From an uncultured Collinsella sp. (lineage in GTDB: Bacteria > Actinomycetota > Coriobacteriia > Coriobacteriales > Coriobacteriaceae): DNA of 64,000 bases. The notes under the pieces were generated by a model. The model had not been told where the DNA came from, ran no database searches, and saw nothing but the letters and a program-made list of their open reading frames with translations. The position numbers and the translations under genes are program-made. Shown piece by piece: positions 16,154 to 24,793 of the stretch. Location: NCBI GenBank assembly GCA_900541025.1, contig UQIL01000006.1, positions 33,454 to 97,453 of the forward strand, given 5' to 3'. The stretch's first letter is position 1. The number at the start of each line of letters is the position of its first letter.

Positions 16154-16850
16154 CGAAAACAAGGGCATTCACCCCACGGGGGTATCGTCGCGCGTGTGGA
16201 TTGCGCTGGTCGCTCTGTGCGTCGCCAATGTCGTAGCGCACCTCATGGTGATGCCGAGCTTGCCTGCGCAGATTCCCACGCACTGGGGCGCGAACGGCGC
16301 CGTCGACGGTTGGGGTCCCAGCTGGATGGCCTCCGCGCTCGGCGTGCTGCCTCTGGCGCTTCTCGCAATGTTCTGCGTGGTGCCGCGCATCGACCCCAAA
16401 GGTGAGGCATATCGAACCTCGGGCAAGTTCTACCAGGGCTTCGTAATCTCCTTCACCTTGTTCATGTGCGCCATAAGCTGGCTGGGAGAGCTTACGGTCT
16501 GGGGCGTGGTGCCGGCGGTCGGTTCGGTTAACGTGCTGATTTCCGGTGTTGTCGGTTTGCTGTTCATCGGCGTAGGCAACTACTTGCCGCGTGTGAAGCA
16601 GAACTATACGCTCGGTATCAAGACACCCTGGGCGCTTGCCGATCCCGAGAACTGGCGCCGTACGCAGCGTTTTGGCGGCGCCTGCTTTATGGTGCTGGGT
16701 ATTGGCCTGATTGTGATGGGCGTGGCAGGCAGCGTGCTTTCGAGTGAAGTCGTCGCCGCGGTGATTGCGGCTCTGGCGTTTGGTTCGGTTGGAGCCGTCT
16801 ACGTCTACTCGTATCTGTTGTGGCGCAAATCGCAGCGAGCCGCTCGTTAA
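16146..16850 (+). CDS. SdpI family (DUF1648) membrane protein
   Basis: A 234-residue membrane protein with about six hydrophobic segments. PAQIPTHWGANGAVDGW is the DUF1648 signature, and VGNYLPRVKQNYTLGIKTPWALADPENWRRT is the SdpI-domain signature. ATG 16146 overlaps the repressor stop codon. SdpI-type proteins provide toxin immunity or act as membrane signal proteins that sequester their ArsR partner. No SDP-like toxin gene is visible nearby, although a small membrane peptide lies 170 bases upstream on the other strand. Confidence 0.85.
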   Translation: MNNENKGIHPTGVSSRVWIALVALCVANVVAHLMVMPSLPAQIPTHWGANGAVDGWGPSWMASALGVLPLALLAMFCVVPRIDPKGEAYRTSGKFYQGFVISFTLFMCAISWLGELTVWGVVPAVGSVNVLISGVVGLLFIGVGNYLPRVKQNYTLGIKTPWALADPENWRRTQRFGGACFMVLGIGLIVMGVAGSVLSSEVVAAVIAALAFGSVGAVYVYSYLLWRKSQRAAR

Positions 16851-16916
16851 GGTTGCGGAAAACTAGCGTACGCAGTTCATAGTATGTTCCGAGGGACTTT
16901 TCCCAGGTAGTATTAG

Positions 16917-16943
16917 GGGGTATGGGCAACCATGCCCCTTTTT
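16917..16943 (+). terminator. Terminator after the SdpI gene
   Basis: A 9-bp stem (16917-16925 with 16930-16938) with loop GCAA and five T residues. It ends the SdpR-SdpI transcript ahead of ettA. Confidence 0.85.
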
Positions 16944-17034
16944 CGTTAAGTTTCAGAGCTGGTTTTTTCATTTCGTTTCCACTAAAGCGAAACAAGAATA
17001 GGGAAACAGCAGGTAGAAAGGATAGAACAGGCAT

Positions 17035-18714
17035 ATGGCGGAGTTTATCTACCAGATGTATCAGGCTCGCAAGGCCCATGGCGACAAGGTAATCCTTGAC
17101 GACGTGACCCTGAGCTTCTACCCCGGTGCCAAGATCGGCGTCGTGGGCCCCAACGGCATGGGTAAGTCGACCTTGCTTAAGATCATGGCCGGTATTGAGG
17201 AGGTCTCCAACGGCGATGCCAGGCTCACCCCCGGCTACACCGTGGGCATCCTGCAGCAGGAGCCGCCGCTCGATGACGACAAGACCGTCATCGAGAACGT
17301 GCGCATGGCGTTTGGCGACATGATCGCCAAGGTCGATCGCTTCAACAAGATCGGCGAGGAGATGTGCGACCCGGATTGCGACATGGACGCCCTCATGGCC
17401 GAGATGGGAAAGCTCCAGGACGAGATCGACGCCGCCGACGGCTGGGATATCGATTCCAAGCTCGGCCAGGCCATGGACGCCTTGCAGCTGCCCGATTCCG
17501 ACATGCCGGTCAACGTACTTTCCGGCGGCGAGCGCCGTCGCGTGGCCCTGTGCAAGCTGCTGCTCGAGGCTCCCGACCTGCTGCTGCTCGACGAGCCCAC
17601 GAACCACCTGGACGCCGAGTCGATCCTGTGGCTCGAACACTTCCTGCACAACTACCAGGGCGCGGTGCTTGCCGTCACACACGATCGCTACTTCCTGGAT
17701 AACGTTGCCGAGTGGATCTGCGAGGTCGACCGCGGTCACCTTTATCCCTACAAGGGCAACTACTCCACGTATCTGGAGACCAAGGCCGCCCGTATCGAGG
17801 CGCAGGGCAACCGCGACGCCAAGCTCGCCAAGCGCATGGAGGCCGAGCTCGAGTGGGTACGCAGCTCGCCCAAGGCTCGCCAGGCAAAGAACAAGGCCCG
17901 TCTGGCACGCTACGAGGAGATGGAGGCCGAGGCCCGCGCAAGCCAGAAGCTCGACTGGACCGACATTCGCATTCCCGTTGGACCGCGTCTGGGCAACAAA
18001 GTGCTCGAGGCCCATCACCTGCACAAGGAGTTCGATGGCCGTGTGCTCATCGACGACCTATCGTTCACCCTGCCGCGCAACGGCATCGTGGGCGTCATCG
18101 GCCCCAACGGTGTGGGCAAGACCACGCTGTTCAAGACTATCGTGGGCCTGGAGCCGCTGACTTCGGGCGAGCTTGAGGTGGGCGAGACCGTCAAGATCTC
18201 CTATGTCGATCAGAACCGTTCCGGCATCGACCCCGATAAGAACCTGTGGGAGGTCGTCTCGGACGGCCTGGACCACATGATGGTGGGCGAGACCGAGGTC
18301 CCCAGCCGCGCGTACGTGGCGAGCTTTGGCTTTAAGGGCCAGGACCAGCAGAAGCGCGCTGGTGTACTCTCCGGTGGCGAGCGCAACCGTCTGAACCTGG
18401 CGCTCACGCTCAAGCAGGGCGGCAACCTGCTGCTCCTCGACGAGCCCACGAACGACCTCGACGTCGAGACGCTGTCCTCGCTCGAAGCGGCGCTGCTCGA
18501 GTTCCCGGGCTGCTCGGTGGTCATTAGCCACGACCGTATGTTCCTGGACCGCGTCGCCACACACATTCTGGCGTGGGAGGGCACCGACGAGAATCCGGGC
18601 AGCTGGTATTGGTTCGAGGGCAACTTCGAGGCCTATCAGGCCAATCGCATCGAGCGCCTGGGCGAGGACGCGGCCCAGCCGCATCGTATCCACCGTAAGC
18701 TGACGCGCGACTAG
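17035..18714 (+). CDS. ettA: Energy-dependent translational throttle protein EttA
   Basis: A 559-residue ABC-F ATPase without membrane segments. Domain 1 has Walker A GPNGMGKST, signature LSGGERRR and Walker B LLLLDEPTNHLD; domain 2 has GPNGVGKTT, LSGGERNR and LLLLDEPTNDLD. The linker with VRSSPKARQAKNKARLARYEE is the P-site tRNA interaction motif region typical of EttA. It binds the ribosomal E site and gates the first translation step according to ATP/ADP. AGAAAGGA precedes the ATG. Its 3' side carries a palindrome and the structured repeat described at 18760. Confidence 0.93.
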   Translation: MAEFIYQMYQARKAHGDKVILDDVTLSFYPGAKIGVVGPNGMGKSTLLKIMAGIEEVSNGDARLTPGYTVGILQQEPPLDDDKTVIENVRMAFGDMIAKVDRFNKIGEEMCDPDCDMDALMAEMGKLQDEIDAADGWDIDSKLGQAMDALQLPDSDMPVNVLSGGERRRVALCKLLLEAPDLLLLDEPTNHLDAESILWLEHFLHNYQGAVLAVTHDRYFLDNVAEWICEVDRGHLYPYKGNYSTYLETKAARIEAQGNRDAKLAKRMEAELEWVRSSPKARQAKNKARLARYEEMEAEARASQKLDWTDIRIPVGPRLGNKVLEAHHLHKEFDGRVLIDDLSFTLPRNGIVGVIGPNGVGKTTLFKTIVGLEPLTSGELEVGETVKISYVDQNRSGIDPDKNLWEVVSDGLDHMMVGETEVPSRAYVASFGFKGQDQQKRAGVLSGGERNRLNLALTLKQGGNLLLLDEPTNDLDVETLSSLEAALLEFPGCSVVISHDRMFLDRVATHILAWEGTDENPGSWYWFEGNFEAYQANRIERLGEDAAQPHRIHRKLTRD

Positions 18715-18717
18715 ATC

Positions 18718-18744
18718 GTTACGCGGTTTTCCAAACCGCGTAAC
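18718..18744. repeat. Palindrome GTTACGCGGTTT / AAACCGCGTAAC, copy 1
   Basis: A perfect 12-bp stem (18718-18729 with 18733-18744) starts 3 bases after the ettA stop codon. The identical stem occurs at 29340-29367, in both cases directly 3' of a gene and 5' of a copy of the structured element, followed by CTCGACGCTGC. Confidence 0.75.
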
Positions 18745-18759
18745 TGCTCGACGCTGCGC

Positions 18760-18855
18760 GGGTCGCAAGCACCCCATCTTGCCGTTCAAGCCGTCGTTCG
18801 CGTACCGAAGTACGCGTCGCTCCTCTTTCACGGCAACCTGGGGCACTTGCGGCCC
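18760..18855 (+). ncRNA. Structured element family, copy 1 (3' of ettA)
   Basis: Predicted pairing on the plus strand: P1 18760-18769 with 18846-18855 (one G-U); P2 CCCCA 18772-18776 with TGGGG 18839-18843; P3 TTGCCGT 18779-18785 with ACGGCAA 18830-18836; P4 hairpin 18799-18805 with 18810-18816 and loop CGAA. The conserved internal loop has GTTCA and CGTCG on one side and CTCCTCTTTC (18820-18829) on the other. Copies at 29229 and 46089 keep the fold with compensating base changes. Function unknown. Confidence 0.65.
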
Positions 18856-18888
18856 GCTCGCTGTTGGTTACGCAGCATCAACAAATAA

Positions 18889-18924
18889 AAACGGCTCAAA
18901 TCCTGATTTGAATTTGAGCCGTTT
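18889..18924. terminator. Terminator between convergent genes
   Basis: A perfect 13-bp stem (18889-18901 with 18912-18924) with a 10-base loop. On the minus strand it is followed by TTTTTATTT, so it serves the 18929 gene and probably also the plus-strand ettA transcript. Confidence 0.85.
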
Positions 18925-18928
18925 GTCG

Positions 18929-20236
18929 TTACTGCTCGGGTTCTTCGACTTTATCGATGGCCCAGGTGGATCCGAGGCCGCCGGTGGTGTTGTGGCGGAT
19001 GCGCACAGTGACTTCGTGGCGCTCGCCGGCCTGCGTGTAGCGCAGGGGGAAGCTTGCGCGGTTTCGCGCGGCCTCGATGGTACCGCGCTCGCGGGCAATC
19101 CAGTAGTACTCGCCGACGATGCCGAGCGTGTCGGCGCCGTAGGGGAGATAGGTCGACAGCTGGTGCAGAAGCGGGCCGGGGCAGAAGACTTCGGTTGCGA
19201 AATCGACGGGGAAGTCCTCGGGGATGGCGGGCGCTGCAGGTGCGGGGGTTGGGGCCGCTGCGGGTACCGAAGCCGGTGCCGGTGCGGGAATTCGGTCGCA
19301 AGCGGCGGCGGGCACGGATTCGATGACGGGTGCGGGCTCCAGCGTCGCTTCCGGCTTGATCGTGGAATCTGCGGGCTTCACGGTGACGGGCGCGTCTGCA
19401 GCTGCAGTTTCAACCTCAACCTGCGTCGCGTTCTCGTTCTCGACGCTCGACTTTGCCTCGATGGGCGTGGATGCCATGGTGGTGATGCCGGCGTTTGCGT
19501 TCTCGGGGTCATAGACGACCGTGAGCGAGATGGCGGGCTGCGGCGTCTCGGGCTCCGGCGCCGACTCGGTAGCGCCTTGATCGTCGGGCTCGTCGGGCTG
19601 ATCGTCCTCGGTCTCGTCGCCAAAGACATCGCTGTTTTGGAACGCAGGCGTTTCGGGCTGGTCAGCGGCTTCTTCGGTTGTCGACTTGGGAGCTTCGTTG
19701 AGCTCCGCAGTGGCTTCCTGCTCGGATATGACTTCGGGATCGGTCGTGGCGGTGATTTCGGTGTCGGCTTCTGCCGTTACCTCAATAGAGACTTCGATCT
19801 CTGCCTCGGGCTCGGGCTCCGGAGCGACTTCGGCCACGGGCTCGGGCTCGGCGCGCTTAACGTGCTTGGGGCGCACGGCCTTGAGGTCCTTCTCGCCGCG
19901 CTTTTTCTTTTTGTAGGACTGCTTGGCACCCTTGGCAGCCTTGGGCTTGTCCTCGCCCTTGGCAAGGGCGGCATCCCAGGCCTCGTTGGCGATGAGCGTG
20001 GCATACAGGCGACCGCCCTTAAAGACGGTCAGCCTTATGCAGTCGTCGAGCTCCTCGAGCAGCTCGCGCGTGGACTCGAAGCCCAGGTCATAAGCGGCCA
20101 TGTCACCAGCAGCGAGCGCCTCCTCGACCTGCGTCATAAACGTTTGCTTGCCGCACCCAATCGCATCACGCAGCAGACGATACAGATAGATGTGGTTGCC
20201 CAGCGATAGCGTGGGCTTAACTATTGTCTTGCTCAT
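18929..20236 (-). CDS. Hypothetical protein with a LOTUS-like N-terminus and long Pro/Glu/Ala linker
   Basis: A 435-residue protein I cannot assign to a family. Residues about 1-95 form a compact predicted-helical region; the segment LGFESTRELLEELDDCIRL plus GGRLYATL resembles the OST-HTH/LOTUS winged helix, but this is a weak judgement by eye. A Lys-rich stretch follows (about 100-130), then about 200 residues of Glu/Pro/Thr/Ala-rich low complexity. A folded C-terminal domain (about 345-435) has GEYYWIARERGTIEAARNRASFPLRY. The ATG at 20236 follows AGGAGATTT. LOTUS domains bind RNA, so an RNA-related role is possible. Confidence 0.6.
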   Translation of the reverse strand: MSKTIVKPTLSLGNHIYLYRLLRDAIGCGKQTFMTQVEEALAAGDMAAYDLGFESTRELLEELDDCIRLTVFKGGRLYATLIANEAWDAALAKGEDKPKAAKGAKQSYKKKKRGEKDLKAVRPKHVKRAEPEPVAEVAPEPEPEAEIEVSIEVTAEADTEITATTDPEVISEQEATAELNEAPKSTTEEAADQPETPAFQNSDVFGDETEDDQPDEPDDQGATESAPEPETPQPAISLTVVYDPENANAGITTMASTPIEAKSSVENENATQVEVETAAADAPVTVKPADSTIKPEATLEPAPVIESVPAAACDRIPAPAPASVPAAAPTPAPAAPAIPEDFPVDFATEVFCPGPLLHQLSTYLPYGADTLGIVGEYYWIARERGTIEAARNRASFPLRYTQAGERHEVTVRIRHNTTGGLGSTWAIDKVEEPEQ

Positions 20237-20307
20237 GGCAAATCTCCTCTTTACACACCAAAGCATCTTACCATCGCGCGGGGCTTGCTACCTCGGCGCC
20301 CAAGGCA

Positions 20308-20340
20308 AACGGGCGCGACCGTTGCCGGTTCGCGCCCGTT
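20308..20340 (-). terminator. Hairpin 3' of the 20375 gene
   Basis: A 14-bp stem with one bulged T (20308-20321 with 20326-20340), followed on the minus strand by TTT only. A modest intrinsic terminator for the minus-strand gene ending at 20375. Confidence 0.6.
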
Positions 20341-20374
20341 ATACAGGTCGATTATCTATGAGGGGCAAACGTGC

Positions 20375-21328
20375 TTAGTTGCCCGATGCCGTGCCTTGGC
20401 TCGAGCTGTCAGATGCCGTGCCGGACGCGGTTCCACTCGAGCTGTTCGAGTTGCTGGTGTTGCTGCTGTCTGCTGAGCCCGTTCCCGACGTGGTGTCGCT
20501 CGTCTGGTCGCCCGTGCTCGGTTGAGAGCCGTCAGTCGTTTGGCTTGAGTCGGTTGTGCCGGATTGCGTACCGTTGTTGTTCACAGAAGAATCGGCGCCC
20601 TGCGACTGATCGGGGGTGTTCGAGGACGAGTCGGTGGATGCGGAGGTGCCCTGCGAGTCGTCCTGCTGGCTTTGCGATTGACCAGTGCTGTCCGCGTCGT
20701 GCTCGGTCGTGCGTGACGACAGAATCGGCTCGGGACGCTCGCCCAGACCCTCACCGGCGGTGGTGATAAGGATGGCAGCGGTGCAGGCGATAACCGCGAC
20801 GATGGCGATGGCGATCGAGAAGATGATGACCTTCTTTTGCGTCTGGCTGCGCTCTGCCGCCGCCTTGGCGCGCAGGCTGTCGGGGGCGACGCGCGCCGTG
20901 GTCGCGCGCCCTGCAATCTGGCGCATCTCCTGGGTAGTCGCGGCGCCGCCTAAGTGCTCCTCGGCATTTAATTCAACGGGTTCATAGGCGCCGGCGGGGT
21001 AGTCGACGGTGGCGTGCGTACCTTTGAGGGCTTCGGCGCTGGCAGAGATAAAGTGGCGGTAGACCTGCGAGGACACAACGGTGATGACCGAGCTCACAGC
21101 GGCACCGATCACCGATCCGGCGATACCGATCTTGGAGGCAAGCGCGACGCTCGTAGCGGCAGCTGCGGCGCCGGCGATGATCTGGGGAATGGAAATGTCG
21201 TCAAACAGGCCCTTTTTGGGCGCGATGGCCATGGTCTGGCCGATGGAATGGTTTTCGTGAACGCCGTTGTTGAGCGATGCCGGCGTCATGACACGTGTGC
21301 GCGGCGCGTCGGTGTACTTGGTTGTCAT
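20375..21328 (-). CDS. Hypothetical membrane protein with Ser/Thr-rich extracytoplasmic tail
   Basis: A 317-residue protein. A hydrophobic, Ala-rich region at about residues 50-90 (IIAGAAAAATSVALASKIGIAGSVIGAAVSSV) comes first. After a polar middle part there is a clear membrane segment near residues 165-190 (VIIFSIAIAIVAVIACTAAILI). The last 120 residues are almost only Ser, Thr, Gly, Gln and Asp, like a wall-spanning or glycosylated tail. GGAGGA precedes ATG 21328. I see no catalytic motif. It lies head to head with nadE. Confidence 0.65.
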   Translation of the reverse strand: MTTKYTDAPRTRVMTPASLNNGVHENHSIGQTMAIAPKKGLFDDISIPQIIAGAAAAATSVALASKIGIAGSVIGAAVSSVITVVSSQVYRHFISASAEALKGTHATVDYPAGAYEPVELNAEEHLGGAATTQEMRQIAGRATTARVAPDSLRAKAAAERSQTQKKVIIFSIAIAIVAVIACTAAILITTAGEGLGERPEPILSSRTTEHDADSTGQSQSQQDDSQGTSASTDSSSNTPDQSQGADSSVNNNGTQSGTTDSSQTTDGSQPSTGDQTSDTTSGTGSADSSNTSNSNSSSGTASGTASDSSSQGTASGN

Positions 21329-21531
21329 ACGGGGTCCTCCCGGTGTAAATCTGCTTCGTTTCGTGTAGCCATCAGGGTACCCACCAGATGTGAATCGTAC
21401 GTGACATTTAACAGATACCATCAACTCATCAATAGCTCACCAAGTTGGTGGGATGCGGTTCCACCCGGCGGTTGAACTACAATAGGGCTTGCTAATTGTG
21501 TTGAATGGCGTCTACGCACGGGAGCATTCTT

Positions 21532-23511
21532 ATGAATCTTCACCTTTCTCAGTCTGATGGCTTTTTGCGTGTGGCGGCGGCGTCGCCGCAGATTCGTGTG
21601 GCCGATGTCGAGGGCAATGCCGAGGTTGCGCTGGCGGCTGTTCGCGAGGCTGCCGAGCGCGGCGTTCGCGCGCTGGTGCTGCCCGAGCTTAACTTGTGCG
21701 GCTATACCGCGGCCGATCTGTTCCATAACCGCACGCTGCTGCATGCCTGCGAGGCAGCGCTGGTGCATATCCTCGATGAAACTCGTGAGTTGCCGATTGT
21801 CTTTACCATCGGTCTTCCCGTTGCAGTTGCCGAGAATATCTACAACTGTGCCGCCGTGTGCTGTGCGGGCGAGCTTTTGGGCCTGACGGCCAAGAAGTAT
21901 CTGCCCAACTATGGTGAGTTCTATGAGCGCCGCTGGTTTGCTCCGGCGCCTGCGGATCCCGTGTGGGTCGAGTTTGCCGGTCAGGGTCCGGTTCCGCTGG
22001 GTTCGGGGCTTGTCTACCGCTGCTGTGATGAGGGTGCCGAGGACCTGGTGCTGGGCGTTGAGGTCTGCGAGGACCTGTGGGTGCCGGCGCCCCCTTCGAC
22101 CGAGATGGCGCTTGCCGGTGCGACGGTGATTCTCAACCCGTCGGCCTCGGACGAGATTATCGGTAAGGCAGATTACCGCCGCAGCCTTATCTCTAACCAA
22201 AGCGCGCGCCTGTATTGCGCCTATGCCTACGCGGACGCGAGCGAGGGCGAATCCACGACCGATATGGTCTTTGCGGGCGAGAACCTTATCTACGAAAACG
22301 GCTCCAAGCTCGCCGCGACCAAACTGCTTACCTGCGATATGGCCATCGCCGACGTTGACCTTGACCGCCTGGTTGCCGAACGCCGTCGCTCGACGACGTG
22401 GACGCGTACCGACGATGCTCCGGAGGCCACGACCGTTGAGTTTTCGTTTGAGGGCGTGCTGGCCGAAGAACCTGTCCTGCGCGATGCCTGCGACATCGAC
22501 CGTGTCTTCCCGCGCGCGCCCTTTGTGCCGGCCGACCACGGCGACTTGGCCGAGCGCTGCGAGACGATCCTTGATCTACAGACTGCGGGCCTCAAGACCC
22601 GCCTCGCCCACACAGGTACCAAGGCTGCGGTCATCGGCCTTTCGGGCGGCTTGGACTCCACGCTAGCGCTGCTTGTGACCGTGCGTGCCTTCGATGCGCT
22701 GGGGCTGCCGCGCACGGGTATCACGGCGGTTTCCATGCCCGGTTTTGGCACGACGCACCGCACTAAGTCCAATGCCGAGTCGCTCGCTCGTGACTTGGGT
22801 GTGAGCTTCCGCGAGGTCTCAATCCATGCTGCCGTGGAACAGCACTTTAAGGATATCGAGCATGATCCGGCCGTGCAGGACGTGACCTACGAGAACAGCC
22901 AGGCCCGCGAGCGTACGCAGATCCTGATGGATCTGGCCAACCAGGCTGGCGGTTTTGTCATTGGCACGGGCGACCTGTCGGAGCTGGCGCTCGGCTGGGC
23001 TACCTATAACGGCGACCACATGAGCATGTACGCCGTCAACGCGAGCGTGCCCAAGACGCTTGTGCGCCATCTGGTGCGCTATGCCGCCGATGTCTTTGGC
23101 GGGCGTATTGCCGAGGTCTTGCTCGATATCCTCGATACGCCGGTGTCCCCCGAGCTTCTGCCGCCCACGGGCGACGGCGAGATTGCGCAGAAGACCGAGG
23201 ATTTGGTGGGCCCGTACGAGCTGCATGACTACTTCCTCTACTACCTGCTGCGTTTTGGCTTTGAGCCGGGCAAGATCTACCGCATGGCGCTCAAGAGCTT
23301 CGAGGGCGTCTACGACGCTAAGACCGTCCACACGTGGCTACGTACGTTCTACCGTCGCTTCTTTGCCCAGCAGTTTAAGCGCAGCTGCCTGCCCGATGGT
23401 CCCAAGGTGGGCTCGGTGACGCTCAGCCCGCGCGGCGATTGGCGTATGCCGAGTGACGCTAGCTCGCGTCTGTGGCTTGCGCAGATCGACGCGCTCAATC
23501 CAGTTGACTAA
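21532..23511 (+). CDS. nadE: Glutamine-dependent NAD+ synthase
   Basis: A 659-residue two-domain enzyme making NAD+ from nicotinate adenine dinucleotide, ATP and glutamine. The N-terminal nitrilase-type glutaminase has Glu in LPELNLCGY, Lys in LTAKKYLPNYGEFYERRWF and Cys in GVEVCEDLW. The C-terminal synthetase has the pyrophosphatase loop GLSGGLDSTLAL near residue 370 and GTGDLSELALGW. ATG 21532 with upstream GGGAGC is preferred to the upstream TTG at 21505. A terminator follows at 23580. Confidence 0.94.
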   Translation: MNLHLSQSDGFLRVAAASPQIRVADVEGNAEVALAAVREAAERGVRALVLPELNLCGYTAADLFHNRTLLHACEAALVHILDETRELPIVFTIGLPVAVAENIYNCAAVCCAGELLGLTAKKYLPNYGEFYERRWFAPAPADPVWVEFAGQGPVPLGSGLVYRCCDEGAEDLVLGVEVCEDLWVPAPPSTEMALAGATVILNPSASDEIIGKADYRRSLISNQSARLYCAYAYADASEGESTTDMVFAGENLIYENGSKLAATKLLTCDMAIADVDLDRLVAERRRSTTWTRTDDAPEATTVEFSFEGVLAEEPVLRDACDIDRVFPRAPFVPADHGDLAERCETILDLQTAGLKTRLAHTGTKAAVIGLSGGLDSTLALLVTVRAFDALGLPRTGITAVSMPGFGTTHRTKSNAESLARDLGVSFREVSIHAAVEQHFKDIEHDPAVQDVTYENSQARERTQILMDLANQAGGFVIGTGDLSELALGWATYNGDHMSMYAVNASVPKTLVRHLVRYAADVFGGRIAEVLLDILDTPVSPELLPPTGDGEIAQKTEDLVGPYELHDYFLYYLLRFGFEPGKIYRMALKSFEGVYDAKTVHTWLRTFYRRFFAQQFKRSCLPDGPKVGSVTLSPRGDWRMPSDASSRLWLAQIDALNPVD

Positions 23512-23579
23512 GGTTGGCTAAATTGAACCAATACGGGGGTTGCAAGCGTTACACTTTTGCAATCTGATGGCCCGTATCG

Positions 23580-23611
23580 CGCGGCGCTCTTGTCGGAGCG
23601 CCGCGTTTTTT
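23580..23611 (+). terminator. Terminator or attenuator before the aminotransferase
   Basis: A 10-bp GC stem (23580-23589 with 23596-23605), loop TTGTCG, and a run of six T. It ends nadE transcription. Because it lies just 19 bases before the next start codon, it could also act as a leader terminator for the aminotransferase. Confidence 0.85.
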
Positions 23612-23629
23612 ATATCGAAAGGTGGCACC

Positions 23630-24793
23630 ATGCAGGCATCTCAGCGTCTCGACCGCTTTGGCGCGGAGGTCTTCGCCTCGCTCAACAACAAGCTTCTCGC
23701 GCTGAAGGCTCAGGGCAAGACCATTTACAACATGAGCGTGGGCACGCCCGACTTTAAGCCGTACGACCACGTGGTCGAGGCGCTCACGCAGGCAGCCCAA
23801 GATCCCGAGATGTGGAAGTATGCCCTGCGCGACCTGCCCGAACTCAAGCAAGCCGTGTGCGATTACTATGAGCGTCGCTTTGGCGTTTCGGGCATTACGC
23901 CGTCTATGGTGCAGTCGTGCAACGGCACGCAGGAGGGCGTGGGCCATTTGGGCCTGGCCCTGCTCGATCCGGGTGACACCATTCTGGTTCCCGATCCGTG
24001 CTACCCGGTCTTTGAGGCGGGTGCCAAGATTGCCGATGCCAAGCTCGAGTACTATCCGTTGGTTGCCGAGCATAATTACCTGCCCTATGTGGCGGGTATC
24101 GATTCCGAGGTGGCCGATCGTGCCAAGTATATGATCGTGTCGCTGCCCGCGAACCCGGTCGGCTCGGTGGGCACGCCCGAGGTCTACGAGGAGATTATCG
24201 CCTTTGCCCGCGAGCATGATCTGCTCATCGTCCATGACAACGCATACTCCGACATCGTGTTCGACGGCGAGCCGGGCGGCAGCTTCTTGCAGTATCCCGG
24301 TGCGCTTGAGGTGGGCGTGGAGTTCTTCTCGCTTTCCAAGTCGTTTAACGTCACCGGTGCCCGCATCGGCTTTTTGGTCGGTCGCGAGGATGTGGTCTCT
24401 GCCTTTGCCAAGCTGCGCAGCCAGATCGACTTTGGTATGTTCTTCCCGATTCAGAAGGCCGCCATCGCGTGCCTTAATGGCCCGCGCGATGAGGTCGAGG
24501 CGCAGCGTCTGAAGTACCAGGAACGCCGCGATGCCCTGTGCGACGGTCTTGAGGACCTGGGCTGGGAGCGTCCCAACGCGCATGGCTCTATGTTTGTGTG
24601 GGCCAAGCTTCCCGGTGGTCGCACCGATTCCATGGCGTTTTGCGAGGAGCTTATGGAGAAGGCCGGCGTTGTGGTGACGCCGGGCGCGAGCTTTGGCCCT
24701 TCGGGCGAGGGGCACGTGCGTATGGCACTGGTCCTGCCGCCCGATCAGATCGCTTTGGCTGTCGAGGCCATTCGCGAGGCGGGCCTGTATTAG
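23630..24793 (+). CDS. Class I/II PLP-dependent aminotransferase
   Basis: A 387-residue fold-type I aminotransferase. PLP contacts are visible: SCNGTQEG (phosphate), CYPVF (Tyr stacking region), LPANPVGSVG (Asn), VHDNAYSDI (Asp) and SLSKSFNVTGARIGF with the Schiff-base Lys. The family includes LL-diaminopimelate and N-acetyl-diaminopimelate aminotransferases (PatA/DapL-like) and alanine or aspartate aminotransferases. As the window encodes the acetylase branch of lysine synthesis (dapH), an N-acetyl-L,L-DAP aminotransferase role is plausible but unproven. ATG 23630 has AAAGGTGG upstream. Confidence 0.82.
   Translation: MQASQRLDRFGAEVFASLNNKLLALKAQGKTIYNMSVGTPDFKPYDHVVEALTQAAQDPEMWKYALRDLPELKQAVCDYYERRFGVSGITPSMVQSCNGTQEGVGHLGLALLDPGDTILVPDPCYPVFEAGAKIADAKLEYYPLVAEHNYLPYVAGIDSEVADRAKYMIVSLPANPVGSVGTPEVYEEIIAFAREHDLLIVHDNAYSDIVFDGEPGGSFLQYPGALEVGVEFFSLSKSFNVTGARIGFLVGREDVVSAFAKLRSQIDFGMFFPIQKAAIACLNGPRDEVEAQRLKYQERRDALCDGLEDLGWERPNAHGSMFVWAKLPGGRTDSMAFCEELMEKAGVVVTPGASFGPSGEGHVRMALVLPPDQIALAVEAIREAGLY

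Noticed and set aside
18779..20209. A 476-codon plus-strand frame antisense to the low-complexity protein gene
   Set aside because: It is Gly/Leu/Arg-rich repeat translated from the complement of the Glu/Pro/Ala linker; the minus-strand gene has a good start site and terminator.
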